NCBI GenBank assembly: GCA_037176705.1
Contig: JBAWUJ010000071.1
Coordinates: 124,001 to 188,000, forward strand
Direction of reading: 5' to 3'
Length of the DNA: 64,000 nucleotides
From: Molossus alvarezi
Lineage: Eukaryota > Chordata > Mammalia > Chiroptera > Molossidae
Shown: piece after piece, positions 26,021-38,262 of the stretch
Numbering within the stretch: the first letter of the stretch is position 1
Layout of the letters: every line of letters starts with the position of its first letter
The notes under the pieces: generated by a model
What the model saw: the letters and a program-made list of their open reading frames with translations, nothing else
Told to the model about the DNA's origin: nothing
Databases searched by the model: none
Translations under genes and position numbers: made by a program

Positions 26021-28498
26021 GTTCTTCAGTTAATCCTCACCCGAGGGTATTTCCTTGATTGGCAGTTGCACACTGAAATGGCAGGATAATTCTGGGAGAA
26101 GAGGAACGGTGAAACCGAGGCAGGAAAGTTAAACAGAGCCAAGGAACTTTGCGCGACGTGTGTAGCAGGGCCTTGTCTTGAGAACCAGGCCAACAGACTC
26201 TATTTGTCACAGAACTGTGCAGCAGAGGAGGGGGCACGGAAGGGGAGAGGGGGAGAATTCAGACACCACTCATCCTGAAGTTGTTGGGACAGCAGGGAGG
26301 GAGGGAGAGAGGAAGGAGGAAAGAAGTGTGTAAAGGAATGAACCAAGCAACCAAGCAACCAAGCGACAAAAGAGGCAGGTCCTTCCCAGGAACTAGACCA
26401 AAGAAAAGGGGAGACTTTTGGACTCCAACTGCACCAGGAATATCTAGGCGAGGAACTCAAACCCAAAAACTTCCAGACAGAAGGGGATGTGAGGCAGAAA
26501 AGGCTCTTTAGATGAGCTGACAGCCTGCCTGTGCTTCCTAGGCCAGACGCGTAGGTGGGCTTGCTCCGTTTCCGTAATAAATGTGCATGAGTTCAGGTTG
26601 TGCTCCATTCACTTGCACTCACGTTGCAATAAATTCACGGAGCGAGCGGAACGCAGATCTTATGTGCAGTGTCTCCTCCACCTCCTTCCCCATGAGAACA
26701 CAAAGATCCAGGCTGACGACAGCCCTCTGCCGGTGATTCAGGGGATCGTCCAGTCACACCTCTCTGGTGTCTGTGAGCGGCGGTGCAGGTCCCATTTTCA
26801 TCACAGGCGGCCTTTGAGAGGGAGTGGGAGGGGGGCAGGGGGTATGGTCAAGTGGGAGGGCAGGAGGGAGCGGGAAGAGGGAACTCTGCAACACCGCATG
26901 AGTTTATTCTCTTTGGCTTTCCCCACACACTCACTGCTGCAAGAAGCAATGTGGAGTCACACCAAGATTCCCCACGGGAGAACAGGAAGGAGGGGTTGAC
27001 GGCAGGCAAATTTCCTTAGTAGGCCTCCTCCTCGCCCAGCCGCACCACTTGCCCTTGGCAGAGATTCCAGCGCCAGGCAAGGGGAGAGTGGGGGCGAAAG
27101 CTTCACCGTGCCCAAAGGGTAGGGCCCCCGGCCCATGGGAAGCTGGAGGCAGGCGGGCCGAGCAGTAGAGGGGTGTCCCGTGGAACACATCTGCCGCTTC
27201 TCCATCGGACTGGAGCTTGGTGGGTTGTCGGGGCGGCGGCCCAAACACACGGGTGGAGGGGGGCGCTCGCCTAGGGCGGGACTTTTGGGGGGGTTGCCCC
27301 GCCGGCTCGGGGCCCGCCGCCTCAGGAGTGGTTCGCGGTGTCCTGCCAGGAATCCCTCCGTCACCCTCTTCAGTCCGCCAAATCCCCTTTTTGTCTGGGA
27401 AAAGTGGACATGTGTAAAGAGGAGAAGCAAACGGAAGACACAGCTCGGTGAGGCCGATTCACGTGCATTTTGTTTCCACGCGACACAGGTGTCAAGAAGT
27501 AAGTGTAAGGGATGAGGCCCCCACCTGCGTTTCTCAGACCCGTGAAAGTAGTTTTCATGGCAGGTACTGCCGCCTGTCATTTGCCCCTACCCTGCTCCTC
27601 CACACCGCCTTCCTTTTCCCCGGGGCGCAGGTGTGCTGCTAATTGCCACCATTCACGGCGGCCGCGGCCCCGCCCCCTTCGCCACGCCCCCGTCCTGACG
27701 GCCCATCCCCCTGTGCGCCGACCCGGCCAGCTGTCAACCTCCTCTGTGCGGAGCTTATCACAGCCGCCACCGGGCAGGTGCTGCGCGATTGCCACACGTC
27801 ACAGTGAGGCCAGCCGGATCGCATCGCATCACATCGCATCGCATCGCATCCTGGCTAACGGGGCCACGGAGACGCGTGGCCCAGCGCTCGGGAGCCCGGG
27901 CTCGTGGTCGATTCACGGCAGCGGGAGGGTGCTTGGGACACTTGTCTTCTCTCCTGTGTTCTCTGCTTCTCTCGCTCGCTCTCTCTCTCTGTGCCTCTCT
28001 CTCCGCCCCGCCCCCGTCCCCCTCTCCTCCTCTCTCTCACCCCCCTAGTCTCATAGAGCTCTCCTGTCTTGCAGGACAGGGAATTTCGCGGAGTCGTGGA
28101 AGGGACTGCTCCCCTAGGCCCCTCCTGTGCCGAGGAAGGTCAGGCGGGCAAGCGGATCCCGGGCGGATTTGGGGATTTCCTCGGAGCGAGGAGGCAGCTT
28201 CTCTGTGCGATCTCGGTTCCGGAGGAGGACACCTGCTGTGGGCAGCGAAGCTGGACCCCGGTGGCCTGGGGTTTTCGCCTGCGCCCCCGGTACGTCAACC
28301 ATCCACAGGAGTGGAAACGGTCCTGGTGCACACTGCAACTGTTTTCAGAGAGGTAGGGACTGTCGTGTCTTAGGTCAAATAAGTACTTTTGAAACATAAG
28401 TCCATCAAATCAACGTGTTCATAGTTATTGCCTGATCCGCCCGCGCCCGCCCAGCCCCCAGCACACCAGGCCAACCCCGGCCGGCCTCGCCCCCCAAC
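22801..28498 (+). repeat. Macrosatellite unit 5 (5698 bp)
   Basis: Direct copy, B type up to about 27960, then A type from the TC tract to the unit end (aagggactgc, gccgaggaagg, gcgggcaag, ctcgccccccaacc). Unlike unit 1 it keeps cctgcgcc near 28277. The switch lies inside or just before the TC tract. Confidence 0.97.
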
Positions 28499-31400
28499 CC
28501 TGACACACACACACACGCACCCCCACGGTCACGCACAGCGCCCCGCCCCCACCCACACACACTGACACAGCAGCGCCCAGTCACGACCCGTTAGAGATCC
28601 GGTCCACTGGTGGACCCGGTCGCTGTCCGTTGCAGCGGCCAAGTCCGGTGCCGGGCAACCTGTCTCTCCGGTCGCCCAGGCAACCGGCGCGGTCTCGCGT
28701 CCCCCGCAAGTCGTCCTCGCTCGTTCGGTGCCTCGATCGCGTGACCGCGGTTCTGCGGGCAGACCCGGAAGCGGGCCGGAGAGAGGCACACACGCACAGA
28801 CACTCCCTCCCTCCCTCGCACACAGACACACACGGGCCTCCACACCTCCCTCGCTCCCTCCCCCCTCCCCCCCTTGGCCTCTGGCCAAATCCAAATACAG
28901 AATCAGTCAATAAAACATTTCAATATCGCCGTGCTCTCGTCCTGTTCATGGGCTTTGCGTCAGTCTGCGGCGGCGGCGGCCCGGGCAGAGACCCTGAGAG
29001 GGCAGAGGAGATCTCCCCCTCCCTTTCGACCTGGAGGATGTTCAGTGGGCTGGCGAGGGAAGAGCGGCTGCCAGCCGCCCAGCCGGCCCGCGCGGTTTGT
29101 TTCTCACGGAAGGCTTCCGGGCCCGTGACGAGGGAGACGATCTGGTGGGAGACCTAAGAGTGTAGTGAGACATCAGGAGGGATACCTCGACTGGGAACAT
29201 CCTCCCTGAGGAGCAAGGGGTTCCCTTCCCACCCCGGGCCCCCACCCAGCTCAGGATCCCAGTACCAGGAAGAGACGTCCCCATCCCTTGTGGCTGTGCA
29301 AACCACCCGGGATCGAGGTCCAGGCTGAGGCTGCCGGGGTCCCTGGCAGTTCCTTTGAAAGGGCCTGCCCTCGCACGGAGCTCCGGGGACCCTCTTTCTG
29401 CGGGCTGCAGAGTGGGGGTGGGTGGCAGGGAGGGACAGCGGCAGCTTGAAAGGCACCAGAGACATCCCTGGGAAGAACTGAGTCAGTCCTTTGGCATTGG
29501 GGTGAGAGCTGGAGGGGCAGCTTTGTCGCAGGCACGCGTGCTGGTGGAGGCTGCTGTTCCATGGGTGAGCCCTTCCCTCGCGGGGCAGGCAGCCCGGTGG
29601 GTGGGCGCGCACCGTCCCTGGGACTCTGGTGACCTGGCACCCACTGTCTGGGCCACCCTGGTGATTGCCTGAGGCCCCGCCCCACGGCCCATTCAGGCCC
29701 ACCCAAGCGGTGTCCATTGATTTTTTCCTAGGATTGGCCTGTCTTGGCTCCCGCTTGCTCCACGTGGTCCTAAATTCTCTGAAACCAACAACACCTGGCC
29801 TCAGCGAGCCCCATCCCTCCTCTGGCTCACTGGCCCCAGGCCTGGCAGTAGTAGCAGCCAGCCTTGGGCCCCAGCTTGACATTGCCTAGGCACCTCCAAG
29901 ACCAGCACAGAAGGCAGCCATGTGTAGATCGCTTTGTAGCTTATGTCTGGTGGCCCCGGGGAGAACACACAGGGGCAGTGGCTGACCTCGCCCCGGAGCC
30001 AGCCTAGAAGAGTTGGCCTTTCCTTTGCTCCCTTTCCCTTAAGAATATTACGATGGCATCCTCAGTACCTGGAGGTGGGTCTTTGTGCTTCTTTCTCAAT
30101 AGGCTGTACGTATGTATTCTTTTTCTTGCTTCTCTCTTTCCTCCCTCCCTCCCTCCCTCTCTGGCTAGAGCCCTTTGGGGCTCAGGGCAAGACTGAGGAA
30201 GTTGTACAGAGAGCTCCCACATGCCCACTGCCCTGTAGTCCCTGCTCTTTCTTCCCCAAGTCACACACGGGCAGGCACGCAGGCACCCAATGCGTGAATT
30301 TTCTGAGGCCCAGAGGCCTGCTGCAGAACTTAGGATGAAACCCCTACCCTTCTCTTTTCCAGAAAGACAGGCATGGGCCTAAGCAAGGTGTCCTGGCCTG
30401 GGCCTGGGCCTGGGGGGTGGGGGTGGGGTTAGGGGGTGGGAAGGGAAGGCCAGGGCCACTTATTCCAAGGGAACAGCAATGGCTTGATTCCAATGCAGAG
30501 AGCCTAGGACTTTGCCTGAGGCTTCTACAACTCCCCCACACTTAGGCCACTGATTCCAAGCTGCAGGAAGGGAGCAGGGGCAGTCTGGGGCTGAAGGAGT
30601 TCGCCTCCATGTGCCAAAGCCCAAAACTGCCCTCCACCCTCTGAGAAAGGGCAGGGGTGAGGTGGCGGTTGGGTGGTGGTGGTGGTGGTGGTGAGCGGTG
30701 GCGGTTTAGGGGTGCAAGTGCAGGGCATCCAAGGAGAAGTTAAAGAGTCCATCTCGGCGTCTTAGATTCCCCAGGCCAAACGCCGGTGTGGACCGATGAG
30801 GGTCCAGGGAGGCCTGGTAGGGGATGAATGGACTCAGTAACCCTGTGTCTCGGGAACAACAAGCACACTCGTACTGAAACACTGTGCTCCAGCTGACGAT
30901 TTTGGTAACTCACCTTTAGGTACCCTTCACATGGATGGATGGAGAGATGGTTGGGTGGGTGGGTGGGTGGGTGTATGGATGGATGGTGAGCACTGAACTG
31001 GACAGACAGGACACACCGATCCTCCCTCCGCCCACCGATCTCCAAGGGTAGGTCCGGGCCTAGGACATGGGCAACCCCCCATCAAGTGAATTTAGTTAAC
31101 ACCTTTGTAGTTTGGACCATCAGTGAGTTTAGTGTAGGTCTCTGGGTCTGTGGGGCCACTACACAGGCCTCCCCTGAGCTCGCCTGTGTTCCTATGTGTG
31201 TGTGGCCCCTGTTACGCGCACACGCGCGCACACACACGGTACTCACCTCCGGAGAGCCCTGACTCCTAAGTCGTGATCCAGGGGTTGTTTGAAACATCAC
31301 CCCAAAGGAGTGGAGCCCAGGAGGGGGATGTGAACATATGTCCTAGATGCCAGTGAACTGTGTGTTCTTAAAAGGGTTCAGATCTTAGGTCGTAGGTGAT

Positions 31401-31614
31401 GTTTATATTTACTACCTTGCAATGAGAACCTAGAAACAAGTCAGGACATCAAAAATCCCTCTCTTTGAAAGTCAGGGAGTTCCTGCATGTGTCAGAGAGG
31501 ATCCCCTATTTGTCTCCTGGCCTTCCACAGAATTCACCCCAGGACCTGAGGTGTAATCTTTGAGTCTGATGAGTTTTTTGAGTCATTCTTTGTTGTTGCT
31601 GGTGCTGGTGCTGG

Positions 31615-31648
<34 letters not shown>

Positions 31649-31899
31649 TCTTCAGTTAATCCTTACCCAAGGGTATTTCCTTGATTTGAAGTTGGACACC
31701 GAAATGCGAGGATAATTCTGGGAGAAGAGGAATGGAGAAACCGAGGCAGGGAAGTTAAACAAAGCCAAAGAGCTCTGTGGGACGTGTGTAGCAGGGCCTT
31801 ATCTTGAGAACAAGGCCAACAGACTCAACTTGTCACAGAAGTGTGCAGCAGAGGAGGGGGCACGGAATTGGAGAGGGGGAAAATCAGACACCACTTCAT
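28499..31899 (+). repeat. Macrosatellite unit 6, truncated edge unit (~3.4 kb)
   Basis: Matches the other units for about 3.1 kb: A-type start, B-type features by 31197. It becomes clearly divergent from the CTG tract (31597) onward. About 55 bp of the GGTGCT/CTG region is missing, and many substitutions occur between 31650 and 31895. Homology stops near 31899, at the position matching about 3470 in unit 1, where LINE-1 sequence begins. This is the right-hand boundary of the array. Confidence 0.95.
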
Positions 31900-32707
31900 G
31901 GTGCCCAATGTTGAGATACCCGATATAAAAAATATCTTAGAAGAATTCAATAATAGAAGCTGAAGTTGGAATCAGTGAGATAGAAGGCTAAGTATAAAAA
32001 TTACCCAAACAGAGAATTAAATGAGTTGGAAAAAATTAAAAGCAATAGGAGAATTTTGGGGAGCTTTTAGACTATATAGAACATAACAACAATTGCATAA
32101 TAGGGTTTCCAGACAAAGAGAAATCAGAGAAACTTTAGAGAAGCTCTTTGAAGAAACCATGTCAGAAACATTACAGAATTTGGCAGAGGCTAATATCACA
32201 CAAGTGTAGGCAATGCAGAGCCCTCCAAGCATGATGAACCCCTAAACACCCATAGGTAAACACATCATAAATATAAGGGAAAGCATTAAAGATGAAAAAA
32301 GAACATCTTCGAGGAAGCAGGAGAGAGACAGAAAGTAACCTACCTTCGAGTTATTTTAGGCTGTCAGCTGATTTCAACAGAGAAACACTGCAGGCCTGGA
32401 GGAGTGGCATCAAATGTATAGAGTGATAAAAGTCAAGGATCTGAATCCAAACCTACCCTATCCAGTGAGGGAAGCATTGTAAATTGAAGGTGAAATAAAG
32501 AGCTTCACAGAAAATAAAAAGAAAAACCCAAAAAGAACTTTATCCCCACCAAACCAGCACAACAAGAAATAGTAAGGAGACTGCTAAGAAATAGGTGGGG
32601 AGAGAGAAACAGAGGCATAAAATAATAATGAAATCTAAGAAGTTTCTATCTATAATAACTTTAAATGTAAGGGGCTTAAATACCCCAAACAAAAGAAATA
32701 GGGTAGG

Positions 32708-33045
32708 TGTGGGAGACTTTTTGCATGGCATCCATTTTGTTAAAATCTGCTCTGCCATCTCCTGCCCAAGGCAGGATATCTCTGCAATCTGCATTTCTTT
32801 AAGTAACCATTTACTCAAGAAGCCAGTCTTTGCTGACCTTTTGTTCCTTTTGTGGTATTTCCTGGAATTGCTTTGGGCAAGCAAGGTGCTTGACAAAAGG
32901 TGCTTCCCCTATATATTGTGTGAATTACCCCTGAATAAAGGAGACTTGATCAGAGCCCTGTCTTGTCTCCATTTCTGTGTCTCTTGTCCCTCCTCATCCT
33001 CACTCCCCCTCTAGAGTCCTAGTTGCTGGACCTGCGGGACCATCA
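32708..33045 (+). mobile_element. Solo LTR 1 (338 bp) of an endogenous retrovirus
   Basis: The element starts TGTGGGAGAC, ends GACCATCA, and contains an AATAAA near 32935 with a pyrimidine-rich R/U5-like end. It is flanked by a perfect 6-bp target duplication GGTAGG (32702-32707 and 33046-33051). There is no internal retroviral sequence, so it is a solo LTR left by LTR-LTR recombination. It interrupts L1 ORF2 just after the endonuclease start. The same family occurs at 47251-47596. Confidence 0.88.
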
Positions 33046-34493
33046 GGTAGGTGATTGATAAGAAATCATGAACCATATATATTCTCTCTACATGAAACCC
33101 ACCTCACAACAAAGAGTCACACAGTATGAAACTAAACTGATGGGAAAAAAATATCCAGGTAAATGAAAATAAAAATATTTAAAAAAACTCTTCTAACAGA
33201 ACTCATATTGGACAACACAGATTAAAAATAAAGGCCATAATAACTTGCAAAGAAGGTGATACAAAATATAAAAAGGATCAAACCAACACAAGCATATAAC
33301 CTTGGTAAACATATATGCACCAAATATAGGAGCTCCAAAAGATATTTCCAAACTTCTGGAGAATTTCAAAGGGGAAATCGATGGCAGTCCTGAGAGAAGT
33401 TCATAGCACTACAGACCTAACTGAAGAAACAAGAAAAAATCCTAATTGATGTTCTAACACTACAACTCAAAGAACTAGAAAGTAAATAAAAAGAAACACC
33501 GACAACAAATAGATAAAAAGAAATAAAAAAGGTCATAGTGGAAATAAAGATATGGAAACAAAAAGAGTTGTTCAAAAGGTAAAGGAAACAAAGAGCTTGT
33601 TCTTTGAAAAGACAAACAAGATTGGTGGACCCTTAGCCAGACTCACCAAGAAATAAAAAAAGAAAACCCAAATAAACAAAATCAGAAATAAAAAAGAAGC
33701 AAAACCTAACAGCAAAGAAATACAAGGGATCATCAAAACATTTACAAACAGTTATACCTAGACTAATTGGACAATCTATGCAAAATGGACAAATTTCTGG
33801 ATACACACAGTCTAAAAAAATTGAACTGGAAAGAGAAATAAAATTTGAATAGACAAATAACAATTGAGAAAATTGAAAATGTAATCAAGAAACTGCCAGC
33901 AAACCCAAGCCCAGATCAGGACTGATTAATGGGGAAGTTTTACTGAATATTCAAAGAAATTCTAACACCCATTCTTTAAAAATTATTCCAAAAAGTCCAA
34001 GGAGATGAAAAACTTCCAAGCTTATTTTGTGAGGCCAACATAATTTTAATTCCAACAACACTACAAAGAATTAAAAAAAAAAAATCTACAGGATAATTTC
34101 TTGGATGAATACAGATGCCAAAATCCTTAACAAAATACTCACAAATTAAATCCAGCAATACATCAAAACAATTATTCTTCATGCTCAAATGGGATTCACC
34201 CCAGGGATGCAAGGATGGTACAATATCCACAAAGGAATAAAAATGATACACCACATAAACTAAATGAAAGAGAAAAACCACATGATTATATCAATCGATG
34301 CTTGAAAACACTAGATGAAAAACCGCACGCATTTCTGGTATAAACACCCAGCAATATGGAAATAGAGGGATCTCATCTGGACATAATAAAGGCTATAGAG
34401 GAAAAGCTCACAGCAACATTACACTCAATCAGCAAACACTACAAGAATGTCACTTAAGATCAGGAAACCAAGAGGGATACCCACTCTTGCCAC

Positions 34494-34723
34494 TTTTTTT
34501 TTATCCTCACGCAAAGATATTTTTGCATTTTTCTTCAGTGGACCCAAAGGAAGAGAGGGAATAAGAGAGAGAGAGGAACAGTGAGTGGTCACCACCCACA
34601 GGACCCCAACTAGAGCCAAGGATAAAATGCAACCGAGGTAAGTGCCATTAGCGGGAACCCAACCCAGGACTATACGGTGTGCAGGCTGATGTTCCAACAG
34701 CTGAGCAAAACCGGCCAGGGCTC
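34494..34723 (-). mobile_element. VES-type tRNA-derived SINE
   Basis: On the minus strand it begins GAGCCCTGGCCGGTTTTGCT, passes through tRNA A/B-box-like sequence, a CT-rich stretch and the GTGAGGATAAAA tail, and ends in a poly(A) (poly-T on plus at 34494-34502). A short CACTCTT duplication flanks it. It is inserted in the reverse-transcriptase part of the L1. Confidence 0.85.
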
Positions 34724-36884
34724 ATCACTCTTATCTAACATTGTACTGGAAATCATAGCCACAGCTATTAGACATGAAGAAAACATAAAAGGAATCCAGA
34801 AAAGGTGGAAGTGAAACTGTCATTATTTAGAGGTGACATGATAATGTCCATTAAAAAAAAACACATAAAAACTCCATCAAAATTCTACTAAGCTTTATAA
34901 ATGAATTTGGCAAAGTTGCCAGATACAAAATTAACTTGAAAAATTCTAGGGCATTCTTGTACACTAACAACGAATTCACTGAAAGAGAAACTAAAAAAGC
35001 AATCCCATTTACCATTGCGGCAAAAAAAAGTAAAAACCCAGGAATAAACTTAACCAAAGAATTAAAGGATCAATTTGCAGAAAACTACAGGTCACCGAAA
35101 AAAAATACAGAAAGATATTAAAAAGTGGAAGCATATACCTTGTTCATGCATTGGAAGAATTATCATTAAAATGTCCATGCCACACAAAGCAATCTGTAGA
35201 TTCAATGCAATCTCAATCACAATCCCAATGACATAGTTCACAGAACTAGAACAAATTCTCCAATAGTTTATATGGAGAAGAAATAAACAAATACACAAGC
35301 AACAACAACAAAATCCCAAAGAGCTTCAGCAATCTTGAAAAAAGAGAACACAGTAAGAGGAATTGCAATAATAAATATGAGGTTACACTACAAACCCATG
35401 GTAATCAAAACAGCCCGGTACAGGTACAGGAACAGGCACAAGATCAATGAAAAAAACAGGGAACCCAGAAATGGAACAAAGCCATCATGATCTATTAATA
35501 TTAGAAAAAGGTGCCAAGAGCATACAGTTGACAAAAGACAGCCTCTTTAATAAATAGTGTTGAAAGAATTGGTCTGCTACAAGCAAAAAAAAAAAATAAT
35601 AATAATGAAGATAGAACACCAAATTACACTATACTCAGGAATAAACTCAAAATGAATAACAGAATAAGAGACTTAATGTAACTCATGAATTAATAAAACT
35701 CCTTGAACATCATGGAACAAAATGTAGGCAACACAATTTCAGACATCACATGCAGCAGAATTTTCACTGATACAATGCCTAAGGAAAGAGAAACAAAGGG
35801 GAAAAATGACCACACAGGACTACATCAAACTAAAAAGCTTCTGCACAGTAAAAGAAACAAGCAACAAAATGCAAAAGGAACCCATGATATGGAAGAGTAT
35901 AACTGCCTCAGATTAGGCATTAATTCAAAAAAATAGGTAGACTACTCATATAACTCAAAAACAGAAAGACAAAGATTCCAATTTGAAAATGACAAAGTAC
36001 CTATAAACACCTCTCCAAACAGGATATACAAATGGACAAGAGAAAAATGAAAAAATGACCATCATCACCAATCAACAGTGAGATGAAATTTAAAACAGCT
36101 ATGAGGTAACACCTCACCCCTGCCAGAACAAATGCCATCGACAAATCACCGAACAACAATTGCTGGTGAGGGTGTGGAGAAAAGGTGACTCTCATTCACT
36201 TCTGCTGGAAATGCAGACTGGTGCAAATTCTATAGAAAATGATATGGAGTTTTCTCCAAAATTAAAAATGAAACTGCCATTTGACCCAGTGTTTCCACTT
36301 CTAGAATATATCCTGAGAAGTCTGAATTACCCATCAGATAGAATATATGTAATCCTATGTTCTTAGTGGAACTGTTTACAATTGATAAGAACTGGAAACA
36401 GCCCAAGTGTCCATCAATAGATGAGTGGAACTAAAGTTTTGGTACATATACACACTGGAACAGTATGCAGTTGTAAAAAAGACATATCTTGTATCCTCTG
36501 AGACAGCAAGGAGGAATGGAAAGAATATCATGCTAAGAGAAAATAAGCCAATCAGAGGAAAACAAATACCACATGATCTCACTTATTTGGGAAATGTTGT
36601 GAACAAAATAAGCTAATGAACAAAAATGATGCAGAGACACAGAAAGTAGTAGGGTTCAGATGACAAAATTCAGAGTATGAGGACAATGGTGTGGGGGAAG
36701 AAAGGAGATAAATCAAAGACCTTACATGCATAGATGCATCACGAGTGGACACAGACAACAATGCTGAGGTTGGGGCAGGACTGGGAAAAAGGAGTCAAGG
36801 AGGGGAAATGGAGACACATCTATAACAAATATTAATTAATTAAATAATAATATATATGGAAATAAAACACACAATATACACTAT

Positions 36885-38170
36885 GTCTGAGATAACACAG
36901 CAGTGAGCAATTTCATAAAAAGTCAAATATTTGATAATACCTGAGTCTTCTGCAGAAATTCTTATCCCAAGAACATGAAAGGCCACAATCAGGGTACCCA
37001 CAGTCTGTGGGTGGAGTGCCATCATGCTGCTTGTGTTGGGATCTTGGATTATCTCTGCTTCAGTACCTTAAGTAAATGAGCCACAAATATTTTAAAATGT
37101 ACCTTATAAAGTCCATAATATGTTTACACTCAGAAAACAAAATGACAAACATTAAATGGACTGAAGGCTTTAAGAGACATTTCTCCAAATACAATAAACA
37201 TAGAGCCAGTGAAGCAAGCTCATAAAAAGACGATGAATATTACTGCTCATCACAGCAATGTAAATCAAAACTAAGGTGACATTCAAGTTTACTCCTAATT
37301 AGGATGTAATGTTTGAATAAAAATACCATGTGTTGTGGAGGACATGTAAAATGGTACAGCTGCTGTGCATTACACTGGGGATTCTTTATAAGACATTAAA
37401 CCCTGAATTAAAATAAGCTTCAGAAAACCCACTCTTATTACAAACCCACATAATTGGAAACAGGGAGAAAATGCCTATAGGTGGTGGCTCAAAACTGTTC
37501 TATGAGGAAAGAGCTCAAGCAGATGAACTGGGGGATGAAGTGTGGTAACTGCAGCTACAGTTCATCTATAAAAGGTGGCATTGCCTGCTCTATGCTATGT
37601 GGATGATTCTTGAAGACATCCATGCTAACAGAAAGCAGTCACATGCTATCGTCAGGTCTGGTTTCACTCCATGTTTATGATCTATGGGGAACAGTAGCAT
37701 CAGTCCACACAGAATACAGTTTGATGTTTGGTTGGTGGGTCAGTTGAGAAATGATATTGACACCTTATGATGCAGAGCATTGTGTTTACGGGAGCTAAAT
37801 AAGATTTTACACGATTGTTTTTTTTTTTTTTTTGTATTTTTTTATCATCCTCACCCAAGAACATTTTTCCATTTTTGTTCAGATAGAGTGGGAGGGAACG
37901 AGAGAGAAAAAAAACATCGCCATAAAATGGACACATCAAGTGCTTGCCACCCACATGACCCAAACAGGGCCGGAGACAAACTGCAGCCGAGGTACCTGCC
38001 CTTAGATGGAACCGAACCCAGGTCTCTCTGGATTGAAAACCAACACTCTAACCACTGAGCCAAACCAGCCCTGGAAGATTTTATACTTTCTATATGTGGG
38101 GGTAGCATAATACATCAAATATACCCGATGTTATGTAACCGTTCACTTGCAATACATATTTTTAACATGT
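36885..38170 (+). repeat. Paralogous segment P1a (partner at 60633-61690)
   Basis: Runs collinearly with 60633-61690 with many substitutions and small indels: the shared order is ataacac-gcagtgag, the exon remnant, the ttaaatgga stretch, the ggtaactgcagctaca stretch, then tttatactt. Only this copy carries the SINE at 37818-38074. The pair records a segmental duplication of an RBMY-like gene. Confidence 0.8.
37818..38074 (-). mobile_element. VES-type SINE inside R1
   Basis: Reads on the minus strand as CTGGTTTGGCTCAGTGGTTAGA near its start, with a GGTTCGGTTCC B-box-like motif, and ends in poly(A) (poly-T at 37818-37833 on plus). It is flanked by an AAGATTTTA duplication. It is absent from the paralogous segment at 61600, so it inserted after the duplication. 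Confidence 0.88.
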
Positions 38171-38262
38171 ACCCCCATTTTTAAAGCAGCACTATTTACA
38201 ATAGCTAAGATCTGGAAATAGCCTAAGTGTCTATCAGTAGATGAGTGGATAAAAAAGCTGTG
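38170..38262 (+). mobile_element. Short plus-strand L1 ORF2 3' fragment
   Basis: Contains the familiar L1 stretch gcactatttacaatagct and the following gtgtctatcagtagatgagtg. It is joined directly at 38262/38263 to L1 sequence in the opposite orientation. Confidence 0.75.

Larger units (their letters stand above)
31900..36850 (+). mobile_element. LINE-1, 5'-truncated, plus strand, ORFs destroyed
   Basis: ORF2 is recognisable from its N terminus at about 32640 (the endonuclease start reads like SIITLNVRGLNTPNKR) through reverse-transcriptase sequence near 34100-34300 and C-terminal/3' sequence to about 36830. Frames are broken by many stops and by two insertions, a solo LTR at 32708-33045 and a SINE at 34494-34723. 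The stretch 31900-32590 looks like L1 sequence upstream of ORF2, but I could not place it exactly. No intact protein remains. This element directly abuts the macrosatellite edge on its left and the R1 RBMY-like segment on its right, where it replaces the downstream exons. Confidence 0.85.

Noticed and set aside
1..31899. D4Z4/DUX4-type macrosatellite
   Set aside because: The unit length is 5.7 kb rather than 3.3 kb, and no homeodomain is encoded in any frame. Relation to DXZ4 could not be tested by eye.
1..31899. Ribosomal DNA or a CRISPR array
   Set aside because: No 18S/28S/5.8S sequence is present; the repeats are kilobase-sized without short spacers, and the genome is mammalian.
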